From Toxorhynchites rutilus septentrionalis (Eukaryota; Arthropoda; Insecta; Diptera; Culicidae), in assembly GCF_029784135.1 (NCBI RefSeq), contig NC_073745.1, positions 44,871,521-44,935,520 on the forward strand: 64,000 nucleotides of DNA, given 5' to 3'. A model generated the notes under the pieces. That model worked only from the letters and a program-made list of their open reading frames with translations, searched no databases and was not told the origin of the DNA. Every line of letters begins with the position of its first letter. The first letter of the stretch is position 1. Of the stretch, positions 1 through 12,209 are shown one piece after another. Both the position numbers and the translations under genes were made by a program.

Positions 1-152
1 AAGAGCAAGAAGACAGTCAAAGACGAGAAGGACATGTTAAGAAAATGGAAAAAAAAACTGTGAAACTGGTACCGGATGACACTGTAAAAACTTTGATGGA
101 GGGCATCAAGCGAAAATGCGTTCAATTTTACACTCAAGGCTCCATCGATTAA
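1..152 (+). pseudogene. C-terminal end of an IS630/Tc1-type transposase (relic)
   Basis: The window opens inside a transposase tail. Reading + strand, one frame gives a lysine-rich stretch ending DMLRKWKKK. A shift by one base in the run of A's near base 50-58 continues as VKLVPDDTVKTLMEGIKRK and ends GSID followed by TAA at 150-152. This 'basic helix, then VxxLMxGIKRK, then short tail, stop' layout is the usual C-terminus of IS630/Tc1-type transposases of insect elements, and the better preserved relic at 3250-3715 has the same kind of ending (VVQSLMAGVKARF). The catalytic part lies outside the window. The homopolymer frameshift indicates a dead copy. The exact family is not determined. Confidence 0.6.
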
Positions 153-518
153 CTTTTCTTTTGATTTTTGAAGTAAATATATGTATAAAACTACCCTAAA
201 ATTTTGGTTTGATTCTAAACATTATAAGAAAATTGGCATGACATTTTCGGTGTCGCAATAATTTCGTGTTCGCCCATTATAGGAGAACATACGGATATTG
301 GCATACCTGTATTTTATAGTCAAACAAATATTTGTACATGTTAGAATAGATTGTAATTCTGCTTGAAAAACTGTTGGCCACTGTCCCATTGGAATTGACA
401 TGTCGATTCCTGGTTCAATACTAATTTCAGATCCATCGGTATGAAACACGAGTGATCCTGGACGAGTTTTGGGACCACCTTTCTTCCCAATTTGATGTAC
501 AGGTACGGATCTCTTCGC
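153..518. other. A+T-rich flank, nothing recognised
   Basis: No coding pattern was recognised between the transposase tail and the SINE. The first ~60 bases are probably the 3' untranslated part and terminal repeat of the element ending at 152. The short open frames here show no recognisable protein motif. Confidence 0.4.
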
Positions 519-690
519 AGTGCTTCCGCGATCGAGTGGTTAGCGTCATACATTATCGAGGTGGAAGTTCGGATTTGATTCCCGTTCTGATCAGGAGATT
601 TTCCGTCTAAAAAATGTCTTCTTGTGGTCACGCTTATTATAGAGCTTGCCACGCAGAACAAACATGTCGCATGTTATTGAATCAGAATTT
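519..690 (+). repeat. tRNA-derived SINE, Feilai-like (5' part)
   Basis: It starts with an AGTGCTTCCG-type 5' end followed by a tRNA-like A box (CGAGTGGTTAGCGTC) and a B box (GGATTTGATTCCCG), both internal RNA polymerase III promoter motifs. The shared body follows (GTGGTCACGC, then TATAGAGCTTGCCAC). The same head and body recur at 15292, 32094, 59403 and 60317. This copy is diverged and stops short of the shared 3' tail. The Feilai assignment rests on its similarity to the known Aedes SINE family as I remember it. Confidence 0.7.
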
Positions 691-848
691 ATTGTATATT
701 CAAAGAAAGTCGTCCATTGTATTGATATGGTAGGTGGATAGTCACATTTTTCAAGTCTTCTTTGGCGAGAACAGTTTTGTAATCCCAACACCGTTGCCTT
801 AACTCCATTGTAAGGTTCTCCTCCTCTTCCGTGATATATGTAAGGGAA

Positions 849-1639
849 AGTCGGGAAAGACGGACACATATATAAAGTGTGCTTTTTAAACCATTTTCAA
901 TGTGACAACTTACAGTCAGATGAAATTAATAAAGAAATAAATAATGTAATGTAAATAATATGTATGATTGATAAATTACATTTTTATTAAAAAAAAAATT
1001 AATAATGTACAAACTTGCAATACAGTGTATCACTACCTTTGAAACATACTGTGTACACCTAGCTGGCGTTCTGTTAAAATTGTAAATAAAACAAAAAAAA
1101 GTAATCTACAAAGTGCAGCTCGATGTAAATTTTCGTCTTCAGAAAATAAGTTTCTAATTGCTATCGAGAAATTTTTAGGGATATTTTTTATTTCGTTAGT
1201 GTTTTACCATCACTTTTCTTCCAGTTTATCGAATCAGTGGTGAAATTTTCTCATTTGCACTCCAGAATTATTGATGAAAAAAATAATAATCAAGTCGGGT
1301 AAGACGGACACTCCACCGAAGACGAAGACGAACATTTTGTTTCGAAAACAATTTGACCATCTCCTCCTTCTTTTTTAACAGACGCCCATTAACTACGTCT
1401 GCGAGAGCAATCAGATATCATGAACGAATCGTCAGAGCGGTTTTTACAACGTAATCCGAAGCTGTTATAGACATGAAGAAATGAGAAAAATTACCAGCCC
1501 TTCTGGGTGATTTCATTCTAGCCTTTTTGTTCGATAATTTTTAAGGCCTATTTGAAGACCTTCAAAACTTATTGAGTACATAAACTTGAATTTTCAGTTT
1601 GTGTCCACCTCTCTCATCAAGTGTCCGTCTTTCCCGACT
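849..1639. mobile_element. MITE with perfect 19-bp terminal inverted repeats
   Basis: AGTCGGGAAAGACGGACAC at 849-867 is exactly inverted at 1621-1639, bounding a 791-bp A+T-rich interior with no coding capacity. A third, slightly diverged copy of the terminal motif lies inside at about 1292-1313 in the same orientation as the left end. An inverted relative of the 1008-1440 part occurs at about 58000-58735, and another single terminus lies at about 60190. This looks like a non-autonomous DNA transposon family. The target duplication was not resolved. Confidence 0.75.
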
Positions 1640-1647
1640 CAATCTTA

Positions 1648-1974
1648 TGGCGGGTTTACATTAGGGAGATCTATAGCTATAGATGGATTTATTCAGCCGA
1701 AAATAGAACGGATGAGAATATATATGATACACTTCTCCGAGGTATAAATGTATAGGGTGAATAGAATAATTTCAGGCATATGTAAACGCTAGTGAATTTC
1801 TCACTAGTGAGAAATCACTGGAGTTGGATGCAGTTCTACTTCAAGTGAATAAATTCACCAAAATATGAATATATTCATTATAAAAGTTCGCGCTAGTGTA
1901 AACGGTGGATGCGATTTCTATAAATCTCATCATATTTCTTCACATGAATATATCACTAGTCTAAACCCACCCTT
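1648..1974. repeat. Probable MITE with imperfect inverted ends
   Basis: The left end GGCGGGTTTACATTAGG has an imperfect inverted partner at the right (CTAGTCTAAACCCACC). The interior contains several short palindromic stretches such as TCTCACTAGTGAGA and repeated ATATATTCA motifs, and has no coding pattern. Boundaries are approximate. Confidence 0.5.
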
Positions 1975-3249
1975 ATATTTTCAAAGATGCCGGAGAGATC
2001 CATTTTGCAAAATTTCTGGTCTAGCGAGGTATAAGATGGTCAATGTATGTCCGCAAAAATGAGCAGCACTAGCACCTCTGCAGTTGGACATTTGTGCGTT
2101 AAGAAATGATCCAAACCACAATAAGCACCTTTGCGTTGCACTCCAATCATTTGGAATACGTGCAAAAATGGTATCTTGAGGGACCTCATACGTAACCGCG
2201 GAAAGTTCAGCTGAGAAGCGCGAAACTCTCCCGATGGTGACATTGCCATTGTGGGTGCTGTATATTCTATCCGCTCACCAGAAACCGTTCCTAATACTTT
2301 ACGTAAATTTCGCTCTGCCATAACCTTTACGACCCTGAGACGAACTGTATCCCAAAACTCTTCTAATGATTGTCAGTTTTATCAAAAAGAAAATACTCAC
2401 TACCAAGGCTCGGCAAAAGTCATTTTCAACTGAAGATCGTCAGAGGACTATGGAGCCATCGGCCTCCGCACTCAATTGGAAATGGGTTTTCGCATCTTCA
2501 AGCAGTTTCTCTGTCATCATAATTCAAAAACATTCGGGCGCATTCGTTGCTACTCAACGATGATCCGTGCTCATTCAATTTTTCACCGTCAAATGAACTT
2601 CACGGAATGTTGTAATGACTCCCCCCTCTCATACTGAATTCGTTTCTCTCTCTCATTTGCAAATTGATTAATTATTTCTATTAAACGTGTTTGAAAAGCG
2701 ACATTTTTATTGAAACCGGGACCGATAACAAGAATATTTTCGTGAACGAGTGTCATGATGAACGTTTGCTGTCTATCCTGAAGCAACACAATTGTTTCGT
2801 GCTTGTTTTGCCGGATTAGGCATTCTGTCGTTACGGACCAAAAGCCAAGGAGTTATATGCCGCCAGTAACATATGAAACAAGAGGTCTCTCAATAGCTCC
2901 GCCTAATCGATAAATATTGGACCATCGTCAAACGATTCCTGAAGGAGACCTGTTAGAACTGTTTGTGTAGTTGGGAAATACCTTTTCAAAACTGTACTCA
3001 TTTAATTTTTTCACTTGCATTTTTTGTGTTAATAAATTGTATTGGATTCTTCCATCGATTGTAGCAGATTGTAGATTGCCGATTATTCATTAAAGCACAT
3101 CGTATTGGATAAATCGTCCTCTGAAAATGGAATGTGCTCGAAATGGCCTGGTGTTCATGCTTCAATGGACTTCAACCAGATTTCAGAAAAACTTGAATGT
3201 GACTGCCAATGATTAGTTGGATGTTCCCGAGAACCTCCGAACATAGAGG
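1975..3249. other. Unassigned block, possible decayed minus-strand coding relic
   Basis: No recognisable gene. On the minus strand, open stretches at about 2040-2321 and 2589-2789 read like protein fragments (for example TLVHENILVIGPGFNKN) but carry no motif I can name. They are separated by stops and frame changes, so they may be parts of a decayed transposon protein. 3025-3110 is simple A+T-rich sequence. Confidence 0.25.
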
Positions 3250-3715
3250 ATGTCGAAGTTCGCCAAGAAATTCTTAATTTGGCAAGCGATTTGTGCTTGT
3301 GGAAAGCGACACTTTTCGTTACCGCAAACACTATGAATGGACAGGTGTATTTGGAAGGGTGTCTCCAAAAACGCATCTCCTTCTCCTGAAGGCTCTCGAC
3401 GGTCCGACTATCTCCTGGGCGGATTTGGCATCATGTCACTACACGAAGGACGTGCTAGAGTGGTATAAGGCGAATGATGTCGATTTTGTGCCGAAAGATC
3501 TAAACCTCCGAAACACTCCTACTGAGCCATCATGCCATTATGCCATTATGAAGCGGTACCTTTTAAAACGACTTAAAGTGGTGAAGAATGTAGAAGAATT
3601 GTAGAAAGTATGGGCTAATATGCAAAAAACTGTCGATTCTGAGGTTGTGCAAAGCCTAATGGCTGGGGTTAAGGCCAGGTTTTGCGCATTGGGATATCAA
3701 GGTGAAATAAATTAA
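3250..3715 (+). pseudogene. IS630/Tc1-type transposase, frameshifted relic
   Basis: Pieced across several frames, the + strand reads FLIWQAICACGKRH, TMNGQVYLEGCLQKR, LLKALDGPTISWADLASCHY, VLEWYKANDVDFVPKDLN, KVVKNVEEL, a stop, then KVWANMQKTVDSEVVQSLMAG and a terminal YQGEIN followed by TAA. WADLASCHY matches the second catalytic aspartate block of IS630/Tc1-type transposases (usually WPDLASxHY). The third block (usually RPIExYW) is destroyed. After the stop, about 100 bases lead to GTGGGCGGATTATAAATGG and then GTACACCCTTT near 3810-3831, a plausible terminal repeat. The N-terminal DNA-binding domain and first catalytic block are missing, so this is a 5'-truncated, multiply frameshifted dead copy. 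Confidence 0.7.
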
Positions 3716-3879
3716 ATGAATGATTATTGTTTCTTTTTACTCCCTGAAAATTTGATGATATTCGGACAAAAACTGGAATTTTGGGAATGAATTTTGTGTG
3801 GGCGGATTATAAATGGTACACCCTTTAACTATGCTGTTAAAAGTGTAATATCGGCATAGAAGTATCATCTAAGTGCTTG

Positions 3880-3950
3880 TAAAAATAGTGCAATAAATAC
3901 TACGTTGAGATGGCGGAGTTGCTCTAGGAATGTTAATGCCATTAAAAAGA
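3880..3950 (+). repeat. 3' tail fragment of a Feilai-like SINE
   Basis: The stretch contains the shared SINE tail: TACGTTGAGA, then a diverged GGAATGTTAATGCCAT, then an AAG-rich end. The same order is seen at the 3' ends of the copies at 15292, 32094 and 59403. The tRNA-like head is absent. Confidence 0.5.
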
Positions 3951-4600
3951 AGAATAAGGAGAAGAAGAAAAAAAAAGAAAAAAAGGAAAAAAAGAAACAG
4001 AAGTAGATAAAAAAGAATGAAACATATATCTGCTCCGGAAACGTAAGTGAAAAGAATTGAATTTTATATAACCAAGACTACTAATGAAGTCAATTTGTCT
4101 TTTTAAAAATAAGGTGTAAGAATACAATTCATAACAATCTTTAAGCCGTTCTAAACAATCTTTAAGCCGAACCGTTGTCCAATTGTATAACATGAATTGA
4201 AAATAAAGAGTGATGATGAACAGGACTTTCCCGTGGTCGAACATACACAACAGTAGGCAAGGTTACCATGGACAGTTCAGTAGATATCAATGACTGGTGC
4301 CTTCTTTCCAACATCCTGATTCTCTTATTACATTTGTTAAGAAAAAAAGCAGTTTCAAAATGTATCGCAGCTTTAAAATGTATCTATCGCCGAAAATGAT
4401 AGTGAAGCGTTTTGTCCCGACTGTTTCTTACCGTCTTAAAAAAGTTTTCGTTCATAGGTTGATGCTTTTTTTAATTTCAAAAACAAAATGTTCAAAATTG
4501 TGAGTTTCTTTTGGTTATTTTTGAGTATTATATGGATTAAAAAGCTTTACTCTAATATAAAAATTGTCTAGAAATACATTTTTTTTCGTATGAGCGGTAT
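3951..4600. other. Purine-rich and A+T-rich sequence, no gene seen
   Basis: A GAAGAAAAA-type low-complexity stretch at about 3945-4015 is followed by A+T-rich DNA with short direct repeats (AACAATCTTTAAGCCG twice near 4132-4170). Nothing coding was recognised. Confidence 0.4.
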
Positions 4601-7600
4601 AAGCATGGTTACTCTCACCTTGTTCACACAACGGTTCACACTGTACCTTTCACATAAAAAAAAACGCAATGGATGCTGAAACGGCCGATCGCAAGCGTAA
4701 TCGGAAAATATTAAAATAATGAATGTTGAGTGATGTTCCTCCACTCTCTATCTCTCTGCGAGCATCCTTTCGCATCGTGATGACGATGGAAAAGAGATGC
4801 GGTGCGATAGTATAATATTTTTTCTCGATAAGTCGCATTGACAGCAAAACAAACGATACTGACGGCGCGATTCCAAACGGCGGCAGTGGCAAAATAGCGT
4901 GTGGAATAAATGGGCCCACCCGGGAGAGTTCGATGAATTATTTAGGGATTCGTTACGTTGTTAGTGGAAGCAACGTGGCAACAGAAGTGCGAAAGCCACG
5001 AGAGGAGTGCATTTGCATACCCCACTCACCACCCACTACTACTCGCACCCAGACAGGGCTGCATTTGCACACCTCACCCACCACTACTTGCTCTTAGACC
5101 CAGAGGTTTGAGGGCCGGTCCTGGTGATGGATCATCCGGATGCCACTGGAAAGCATAATGAAGCTGTTTCAGCTGCACTCTGGACTCTGTTGTTTTCGGT
5201 ATTCGTTTTTCGCTATCGCTGCCCGGAGCCGAACCCGTCTGGCCTGGGCCAAACCGGTAGCATTTTCGGCACCGGATGTTTTCCTACCGGTCTGTCGGTC
5301 GGTCAGAGGGCAAATGAATACCAATTTAACTAAAGCGCCGCAGTCGCTATGTGTCGGAGTGTAATCAGTGGAAGTGCAAATTTGTATTATAGTAAAAGCG
5401 TCCATTCAGTACGGTTCCGGATGTGCTGCGTGAGGGCACACAAAATTTCCAGCATTCGCAGCACTGATACGCATCCTTTCCGTAACGCAATCCCTTCGTG
5501 GAGCCGAATCGAATTACAATTTTGACATAGGTTCCCAGCCAGATTATTTCATCTCGTTGATCAATTCCCACAAAGACTCCATCTCATCACCAGTCCAAAG
5601 TTCAGCTCGCAGAAAACATCTGAAGCGAAGGTTAGTGGTATTTTCGGTCGTCTCCAGGCGAAAGCCGATTATCGTGGTTGTTGTAATTTATCAAATGTGT
5701 TTGGGAATAGGCGGAAAAGCATATGAAAAACTTTTCTGTGCTCCACTCGTATTGTACGATTGTCTTACTTGGTACCCGTTTTTCCTTCATCGCTCCCTCC
5801 ACAGGACACACCTTCCCGGATACCACAGAAAAGCTTCTTCCCTTTGCTCCTTCGTCGTGTGCGCCCAACGAAAAACTTGACTGGTCGTAAACCATGCCGA
5901 TGCCGATTCGAGCGGAAAATGACGCAAAGGATGTTTCCTATCATACCTCACTCACAGCCCATACCCACATCCTCCCGCAAATCTTCTCCATCACCTTGGA
6001 AAAAAACAGATATTTCTCTAATCTATTTTTATTATTCTCTATTTCGATTCATCGGCCCCATAAATGCTGGCAAACCCATCGACCGTGGGGAGGAGGGTGG
6101 CGCGGGTGCGAACCGAGCATAAATGTGCTGATACAGCAGCATACAGCATGGGGGGAAAACGACTACAATTTGACCTCATTCTTCTTACGCTTGAAGTTGG
6201 TAGGGATTTGCTGCTCGGAGAAGTCCACGCCAAGGTCTCCTAGCTCCAGTGATGGCCGTGTTTATATCACGCTGTGTGGAAATATATGTTTGATTAAATG
6301 GCTGTAAGTGAATTGCTTCGCTGCTCTCGCCGCTGTGTACAAACACACGCAGAATCCGAGAGCAAACGGGATCATGGGTGTTATAAGTTGTTGCGATGAA
6401 TATTTCCGAGGACGGGAAGTGCGAGAAAGCCAACTCAGGGCGATGGAACACGCAAGGGTGTTGTGTTTTTTTTTCTCGCTCTCTCGATGTGCGAGATGTT
6501 AGCGAGAAAGTTTTGCTGATGGGCTTATTTTTATTTTGCTGATGTTATTGGGAGTTAAAGTTTGCGGATGATGGAATTAATTAGAAGATTAACGACGAGC
6601 AATTTCGGGCTAACCAGTGTTTCGGGATGTGTTGCGATTTATTTGTGTCTTTTTTTTCTTTTCTGAGTTCATAGTTCCACTGGGTAATGGAGTTTTGCTC
6701 TTTAAGAAATTAGCATCTGAGTGACTGATGATCGAAAGGGATCCGAAGTGGCAAACAAGAGCACAAGCTTGAATAGTTTCGTTCGAATCCAACGTTACGT
6801 TATTTAATCATTCAATTGTTATCTTATTTATGATTGTACTTTTAACATTCTGCGGTTTTCTTACTGACCCTGGTACTTTTCTATTCTAATGAACATTATT
6901 GTTGAATGCCAAAAACTGGAATCTGTTTCATCAAAATCGTAAACTGGGAGCAGTCATGAAATGCTTATCGTTAAATTAAGGGCGGTATCAGATTTTTTGA
7001 AAATTATATTTCTTGAAGAGGGAAAGACAAAACCATAATTTTACCATCTAGGGGGCAAAATTTTATCCCAGAAGTAGAGCATTTTTTCTGTCAGTAGAAT
7101 GAAGATCTACGATCTCCCCAAACTCGTAGTCAATATCATATCATAATGTTATTTCGATCACAAACATTTCTCAAACTGTGGTGAAGAGATATAATTGACA
7201 AACTTTGTCCGCAACCTATGTTTCAATGCTGGGTTATAAATAACAAAATATAAACATCCAGACATCGTTAAGCATCTATTATTATTCACTGTAAAGCAGT
7301 ATTCCATTTATGATAACAATGTTCCAAAGAATCATTATGAGGCACCAGAAAACGTAGACACAAGACAGGCAGCTTGAAAGTTGAAGAATTGCTCGTAGGT
7401 TATAGAACCACCTGCACCATCACCTGGTTTCAAGGCCATTGAGAATTTGTGACATAGGGTGGATATTAAAATCAGAAAGCATATCATAATAATGATTTAA
7501 TCTGAAAATAGCATCGGAGCTCGAATGGAAGAACATAGCTCGTTTGCTCTATCTCAAAAGGGGCTCAAGGGGTGATATTGATCTTACATTTAGGGTTTCA

Positions 7601-7700
7601 AAAATCATCCACATCATAATCAACTGCTTAAAATTTTTCGATAATTTTGCGAGAAGAAAGAACCATGTATAAAGAAGCTGAGAAAGAGGCCACATAAATA
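4601..7700. other. Single-copy-looking noncoding block
   Basis: Base composition is more balanced here than in the flanking repeats, especially 4900-6500, and I recognised no internal repeat or transposon motif. Open frames exist on both strands but overlap each other and show no domain, signal peptide or codon pattern I can defend. It lies upstream of the DOMON gene on the same strand, so promoter, enhancer or noncoding-exon roles are possible but unproven. Confidence 0.3.
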
Positions 7701-7750
7701 ATACCATATTAATAATAGTGTTCTGTAACTATAACTGTATGTTCAACAAT

Positions 7751-7955
<205 letters not shown>

Positions 7956-7958
7956 ACT

Positions 7959-7999
7959 CTCCCTAACTCGATATCCAAAGGGACCATCGAGTTAGGGAG
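7959..7999. repeat. Perfect 14-bp inverted repeat (hairpin)
   Basis: CTCCCTAACTCGAT at 7959-7972 is exactly complementary to ATCGAGTTAGGGAG at 7986-7999, with a 13-base loop, directly after the (AT)n array. TATCGAGATA follows immediately. It is probably the terminus of a palindromic MITE. Confidence 0.7.
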
Positions 8000-9452
8000 G
8001 TATCGAGATACAGAACATTTTTTCCTAATTTTTTTTATGTCTCAAATTGTCATATATTAGGGTAAGTGTCCCAATTATGGTATGAATTTGAATTTTTGAT
8101 TCATTCCCTTAAAGTGAAAAAACACCTTTCTCATATAAAAATTTTTTTTTTTCCAGAATCTTTCAGGAGGTGATAGACGGTTATATTTCACGAAAAAAAT
8201 CCTTCTACGCATATGTTAGAATTTCAACGATGACAGACTTATAGAACTTTTTCTTTGTTTCGGATTCTGTTGGCTCAAACTGACTCTACATTGAAAAGTA
8301 TGCTACGTAATCCGATTTTGTTGCTTTCATTTGAAAGATGAGAAAATTTAGTACAGGATATAGTAGTGGAACATCTAAATTAGTGGATTAAACATTTTTG
8401 AAGCGGAAAATTTAAAAGTTTTTTTTTTATTTGCAATTATTAATTTTATCCTAAAAATTCATACTAAACTTGATTGTTTCAATCAATTAAATTAAAGCTC
8501 TCTAACCTCTCTACAATTTGTTCTTTGACGCCCAACTTCTATCTCTCTTAATTTCGCTGCAATATCGATATAAACAATTCCTGATGAAGATTCAATCAAA
8601 ATCTTCAAAAATCGCGATTTTTAACCCACTGTACTTATAAAAGCCACTTAAATTTCACCTTAATGATGAAAGGTTAATTTTTTTTCTTGAAATTATTCAT
8701 ATTTGAATTATAAAAAAAAACTTTTTTTTTCAAACTGTATACAATCGAGTCCTAAATTTTACATAATCGAATCATATGTAATCGAGTTTGTATATAATTG
8801 AGTCCGACTTGCACGAGGCACTAGGTTAACAAAGAAAATATTGATTAAGTATGTTACTCAAACTGAATTGTAACGATCACGCAGGAACTGTTCAATCACA
8901 AAGAAATGTTCGAATAGTTTCACAGGAACATTTTCAGTTGATTTCAATATTCCGGACATATTCTTTAGGTTTGATTTAACGTTCGAATTAACATCTCAAT
9001 AGAACTACTATCTTCAGCGTTTTTCTCAGGTTTTTCAACACTTTCTAGTATATCGGTATCTGGCATCAGATTACAGCAAATCACGTTTTGGTCCTTTTCG
9101 CACTAATTATTAAAAGACATTGAGCAATCGAACGGTATTGTACCAACGACATCGCTCACGACACATTAATTATGTCAGCGGAATATCACTCCCGTCCATG
9201 TTGGTTGTGCTTTAAAGTTAGGATTTCCCAGTTTCTGGACAAATTCTCAAGCCATATCCCGAAGAATAGAAGAGGGGTAAATTATTTTGTCTAGCTTGAC
9301 AAGACAAAAATTCATTGACCGCTCCAGCTTCTCGATTCTGACCAACCTTATATGCTTTTGGTCTAGATACAATTTTCCATTCCGATTCCATTTTTACCTT
9401 AGTTTGAGTAGTGTTGATACCGCACTTTGTGCAATACTGAAATTATTTGCAG
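8000..9452. other. A+T-rich block with dispersed motif, no gene seen
   Basis: No coding pattern. Around 8740-8810 the motif TATA(C/T)AATCGAGTCC occurs in several variants (also near 12140 and 22670), suggesting a decayed dispersed repeat. The rest is A+T-rich with homopolymer runs. Confidence 0.35.
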
Positions 9453-9629
<177 letters not shown>

Positions 9630-9876
9630 TGTAACTATATATAACAACTATAACCATACAAATACAAAACTATATGTTACAGCCTAGAGCTTTTGAAAGA
9701 AAAATCTATCGGTGTACTACTACACCCAAACTAGCGTTTTTGGCCATTTCCTGTGCATATGAGAGTCAAATACGCAAATAATGAGCTATTTTAAAAGCTT
9801 AGAAATGGTTTGTATGTATGCGAGCAGACATCTCTTTCTGTTTTCTTTTCTCTTTTCATTTTAGATTGTGCGAAAA

Positions 9877-10010
9877 AAGAAAGTCCATTCGACGTCAATG
9901 GGGATCGAACCAAGGCCGGCTGGCATGCAAAGTTACTTTACACGACCACGCTATCCATATAGCTGCCAGCGCTATTATAAAGGAGCGTGATAATATTACA
10001 CCTTATCTTG
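9877..10010 (-). repeat. tRNA-derived SINE, minus strand
   Basis: On the minus strand the tRNA-like order is GGCAGCTATATGGATAGCG, TGGTCGTGTAAAGT, then a B-box-like GGTTCGATCCCC, followed by CATTGACGTCGAATGGAC and a T-rich tail. This is a different SINE family from the Feilai-like copies. A diverged relative lies at about 41790-41895. No target duplication was identified. Confidence 0.6.
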
Positions 10011-10236
10011 AAATGAAGTTGGAAGGTGTTTTCTAAGACGATAAAGAAGAACATAAACGAGAATATATCTTTCTCTGTCTGTGCCATGTATTTGGTACAC
10101 TATACGAAAAACTTTCATATGCTTTCATTTAAATGTGTCTCCTGTTTCGCTTCCTCATATTGGCTCTAGCATATATATTATACAAATGATATACATGTAT
10201 TGGGGAGTAGAACATTTTATGTTATCTTTCAGCTCA

Positions 10237-10369
10237 TTTAGAGCCCCCGCATACTACAGACATTTTTTCAGCCGACAGTTTGGTCGGATCGGCCTACTGG
10301 TACAAAAACCGACCCAACTGAATTGGTGCAATGTCGACAAGTCAGTCTGCAGTCTGCGGGGGCTCTAAA
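10237..10369. mobile_element. Short hairpin MITE with 15-bp perfect ends
   Basis: TTTAGAGCCCCCGCA at 10237-10251 is exactly inverted at 10355-10369. The 133-bp unit also has internal inverted pieces (CAGAC and GTCTG beside the ends). Its G+C-rich ends stand out against the A+T-rich surroundings. A TTA/TAA end would fit a PIF/Harbinger-type MITE, but the target duplication cannot be separated from the terminal repeat. Confidence 0.75.
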
Positions 10370-10584
10370 CTAAACTAAACCTGTTTATAAAAGTAATCAT
10401 ACTTTTTAGTTTGAAATATATCAATCAATCGACAAAAACCTTCTAGTCTATTTTAAACAGTCGATGGAGAAATCGTATACAGGCAAACCTTTTTTTTTGT
10501 GCGGGGAAGAGGGACATCACAAAAAAGTTGCATAAAACAAATCGTGCAAAACTTCACCAGCAGCTTTAAAATGTCATGTTCGGT

Positions 10585-10680
10585 ACACATTTTGAAAATA
10601 AAAGTTGATGGGTCTGAGCCTAGGGGCACGGACGGAATATTGACATAGGACTGTGATTGTGTGTAGTAATTGCAGTTTTT
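10585..10680 (+). repeat. Dispersed repeat, copy 1 of 2
   Basis: GATGGGTCTGAGCCTAGGGG, then CACGGACGGAATATTGACAT and AGGACTGTGATTGT, closely match 22560-22640. No coding pattern. Family unknown. Confidence 0.6.
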
Positions 10681-11027
10681 CATTGTTCAAAATCTGTTTT
10701 TTTCCCTTTTGATACATCAAACGGATGCCCTGGAAAACCGTTTCCTGTATGTACTTGTATCCTTAAAATGGGTTAGATGACATAACGTGGTAGAATTCAG
10801 TACCACATTCTGTTCAAAAATGTACACAAAAATACCATTAAAGCCATTACTACCCTTTTCTTCTGTTTATTCAAACATGCAGAAGAAGATAAACAGTCAT
10901 CATGTATCATTTTTAAATACAAGTCTAAATAGTTAAGACCTACATAAATATAAGCCTGAGTCAAATCAATGACTACAAAAAATATATTATAGATAAAAAT
11001 AGCATTATCTCTTTCGTTACCACGTTG

Positions 11028-11213
11028 TCCGGAACATTTTTTTTTTTTTTTTTTTTTTATCTGTATTATAGTGACTTTCAACTCATTTGGCTGGTTCGTC
11101 ACTTTTACTTCCATTTTTGGAAGAATGTCGGGAGTGAGAATTGAACTCGTGACCTTTAGCGTGAGAGGCATGGATGTTACCACTACGCCAGATCGCCTCC
11201 ACATCCGGAACAT
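11028..11213 (-). mobile_element. tRNA-derived SINE with 10-bp target duplication
   Basis: The element itself is 11038-11203. On the minus strand it begins with a tRNA-like region: A-box-like TGGCGTAGTGGTAACA and B-box-like GGTCACGAGTTCAATTC. A short body (ATTCTTCCAAAAATGGAAGT) follows, ending in a ~20-base poly(A) tail (T-run at about 11038-11059). It is flanked by the direct repeat TCCGGAACAT at 11028-11037 and 11204-11213, the signature of LINE-driven target-primed insertion. The intact duplication and tail suggest a fairly recent insertion. Confidence 0.88.
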
Positions 11214-12207
11214 TGTTTGTAATAACTTTATAGCCCGGTAAGATCGCGACTACTCAAGCTATCATAATCTGATTTACGTGGGTATACCCTTTCGATCTTC
11301 TAAACTAGCAGCCATTTAAATTCATCTATTGCATTTTTACATAACCAAACAACATACTCGATATTATGACATCCTGCACCACAATCACACAAATTGTTAG
11401 TAGTGAGACCTACACGATAAAAACATGAATTGAACACAAATTGATTGGACAACATACAATATAATATAAAATTAATGCCTATTATCGGTAAATGGAAAAT
11501 AATTCATTTTTCGCATCAACTCACATTATGAGCTAACGCCCGAATTTAGGCATAAAGATGCTCGTTGCGTGGAAGGAGGAGCTTAGAGGAAGCGAGTGGA
11601 TAGTGCAATCGAAAGAAAACATACCCAATTAAATCGTCAAATTGTTAACTTTTTTTTCTATATTCACTGTTCATGTTACAAGCAAAAAAAATCTGGATAA
11701 ATTTCCTGTCTAATGATATATAACACAACATATGTCGCAATAACCATTTTGAGTAAAATGCGTTTGAAAACTCTTATTGATCATTATATTTTTCGTAGAG
11801 TGATCCCCCTATATAAAAATCAAAGACATAGTCCTTTTTTTGTGCGGTAGACCTTTTTTTCCTTTTGTTTCCCTGCTTTGCGATGGGACACTTTTTCGGT
11901 TGCGCGTGGCTGTTTTGTGCTTATAGTTGCATGTCGAAACGTGTTGCTGTTAGAAATCATGTCATGTAAACAATTAGAAACACTTAGAGCATTTGATGAG
12001 AGGAAGGGAATGATTTTAGAACTTGATAATCGAGACGCAAATATGCTTTTTTCCCACTGAAATGCATATAAACCATCGAAAAAAAAACTAGATGGACGAT
12101 AACTTCGTCAAATATGCTTCTTTCCATACCATTGGAGACCGTATATAATCGAGTCCCCTTCTGTATCAGCAATAGCGATATTAATACTTTTGTCATATGC
12201 TTGTAAG
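11214..12207. other. A+T-rich block, no gene seen
   Basis: No recognisable gene or complete element. Near 12140 the motif GTATATAATCGAGTCC recurs from the 8.7-kb block. Confidence 0.35.
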
Positions 12208-12209
12208 TA

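Noticed and set aside
2040..2321. Minus-strand gene with 93-codon frame
   Set aside because: No motif recognised, neighbouring frames broken, start codon not convincing; left as an unassigned relic.
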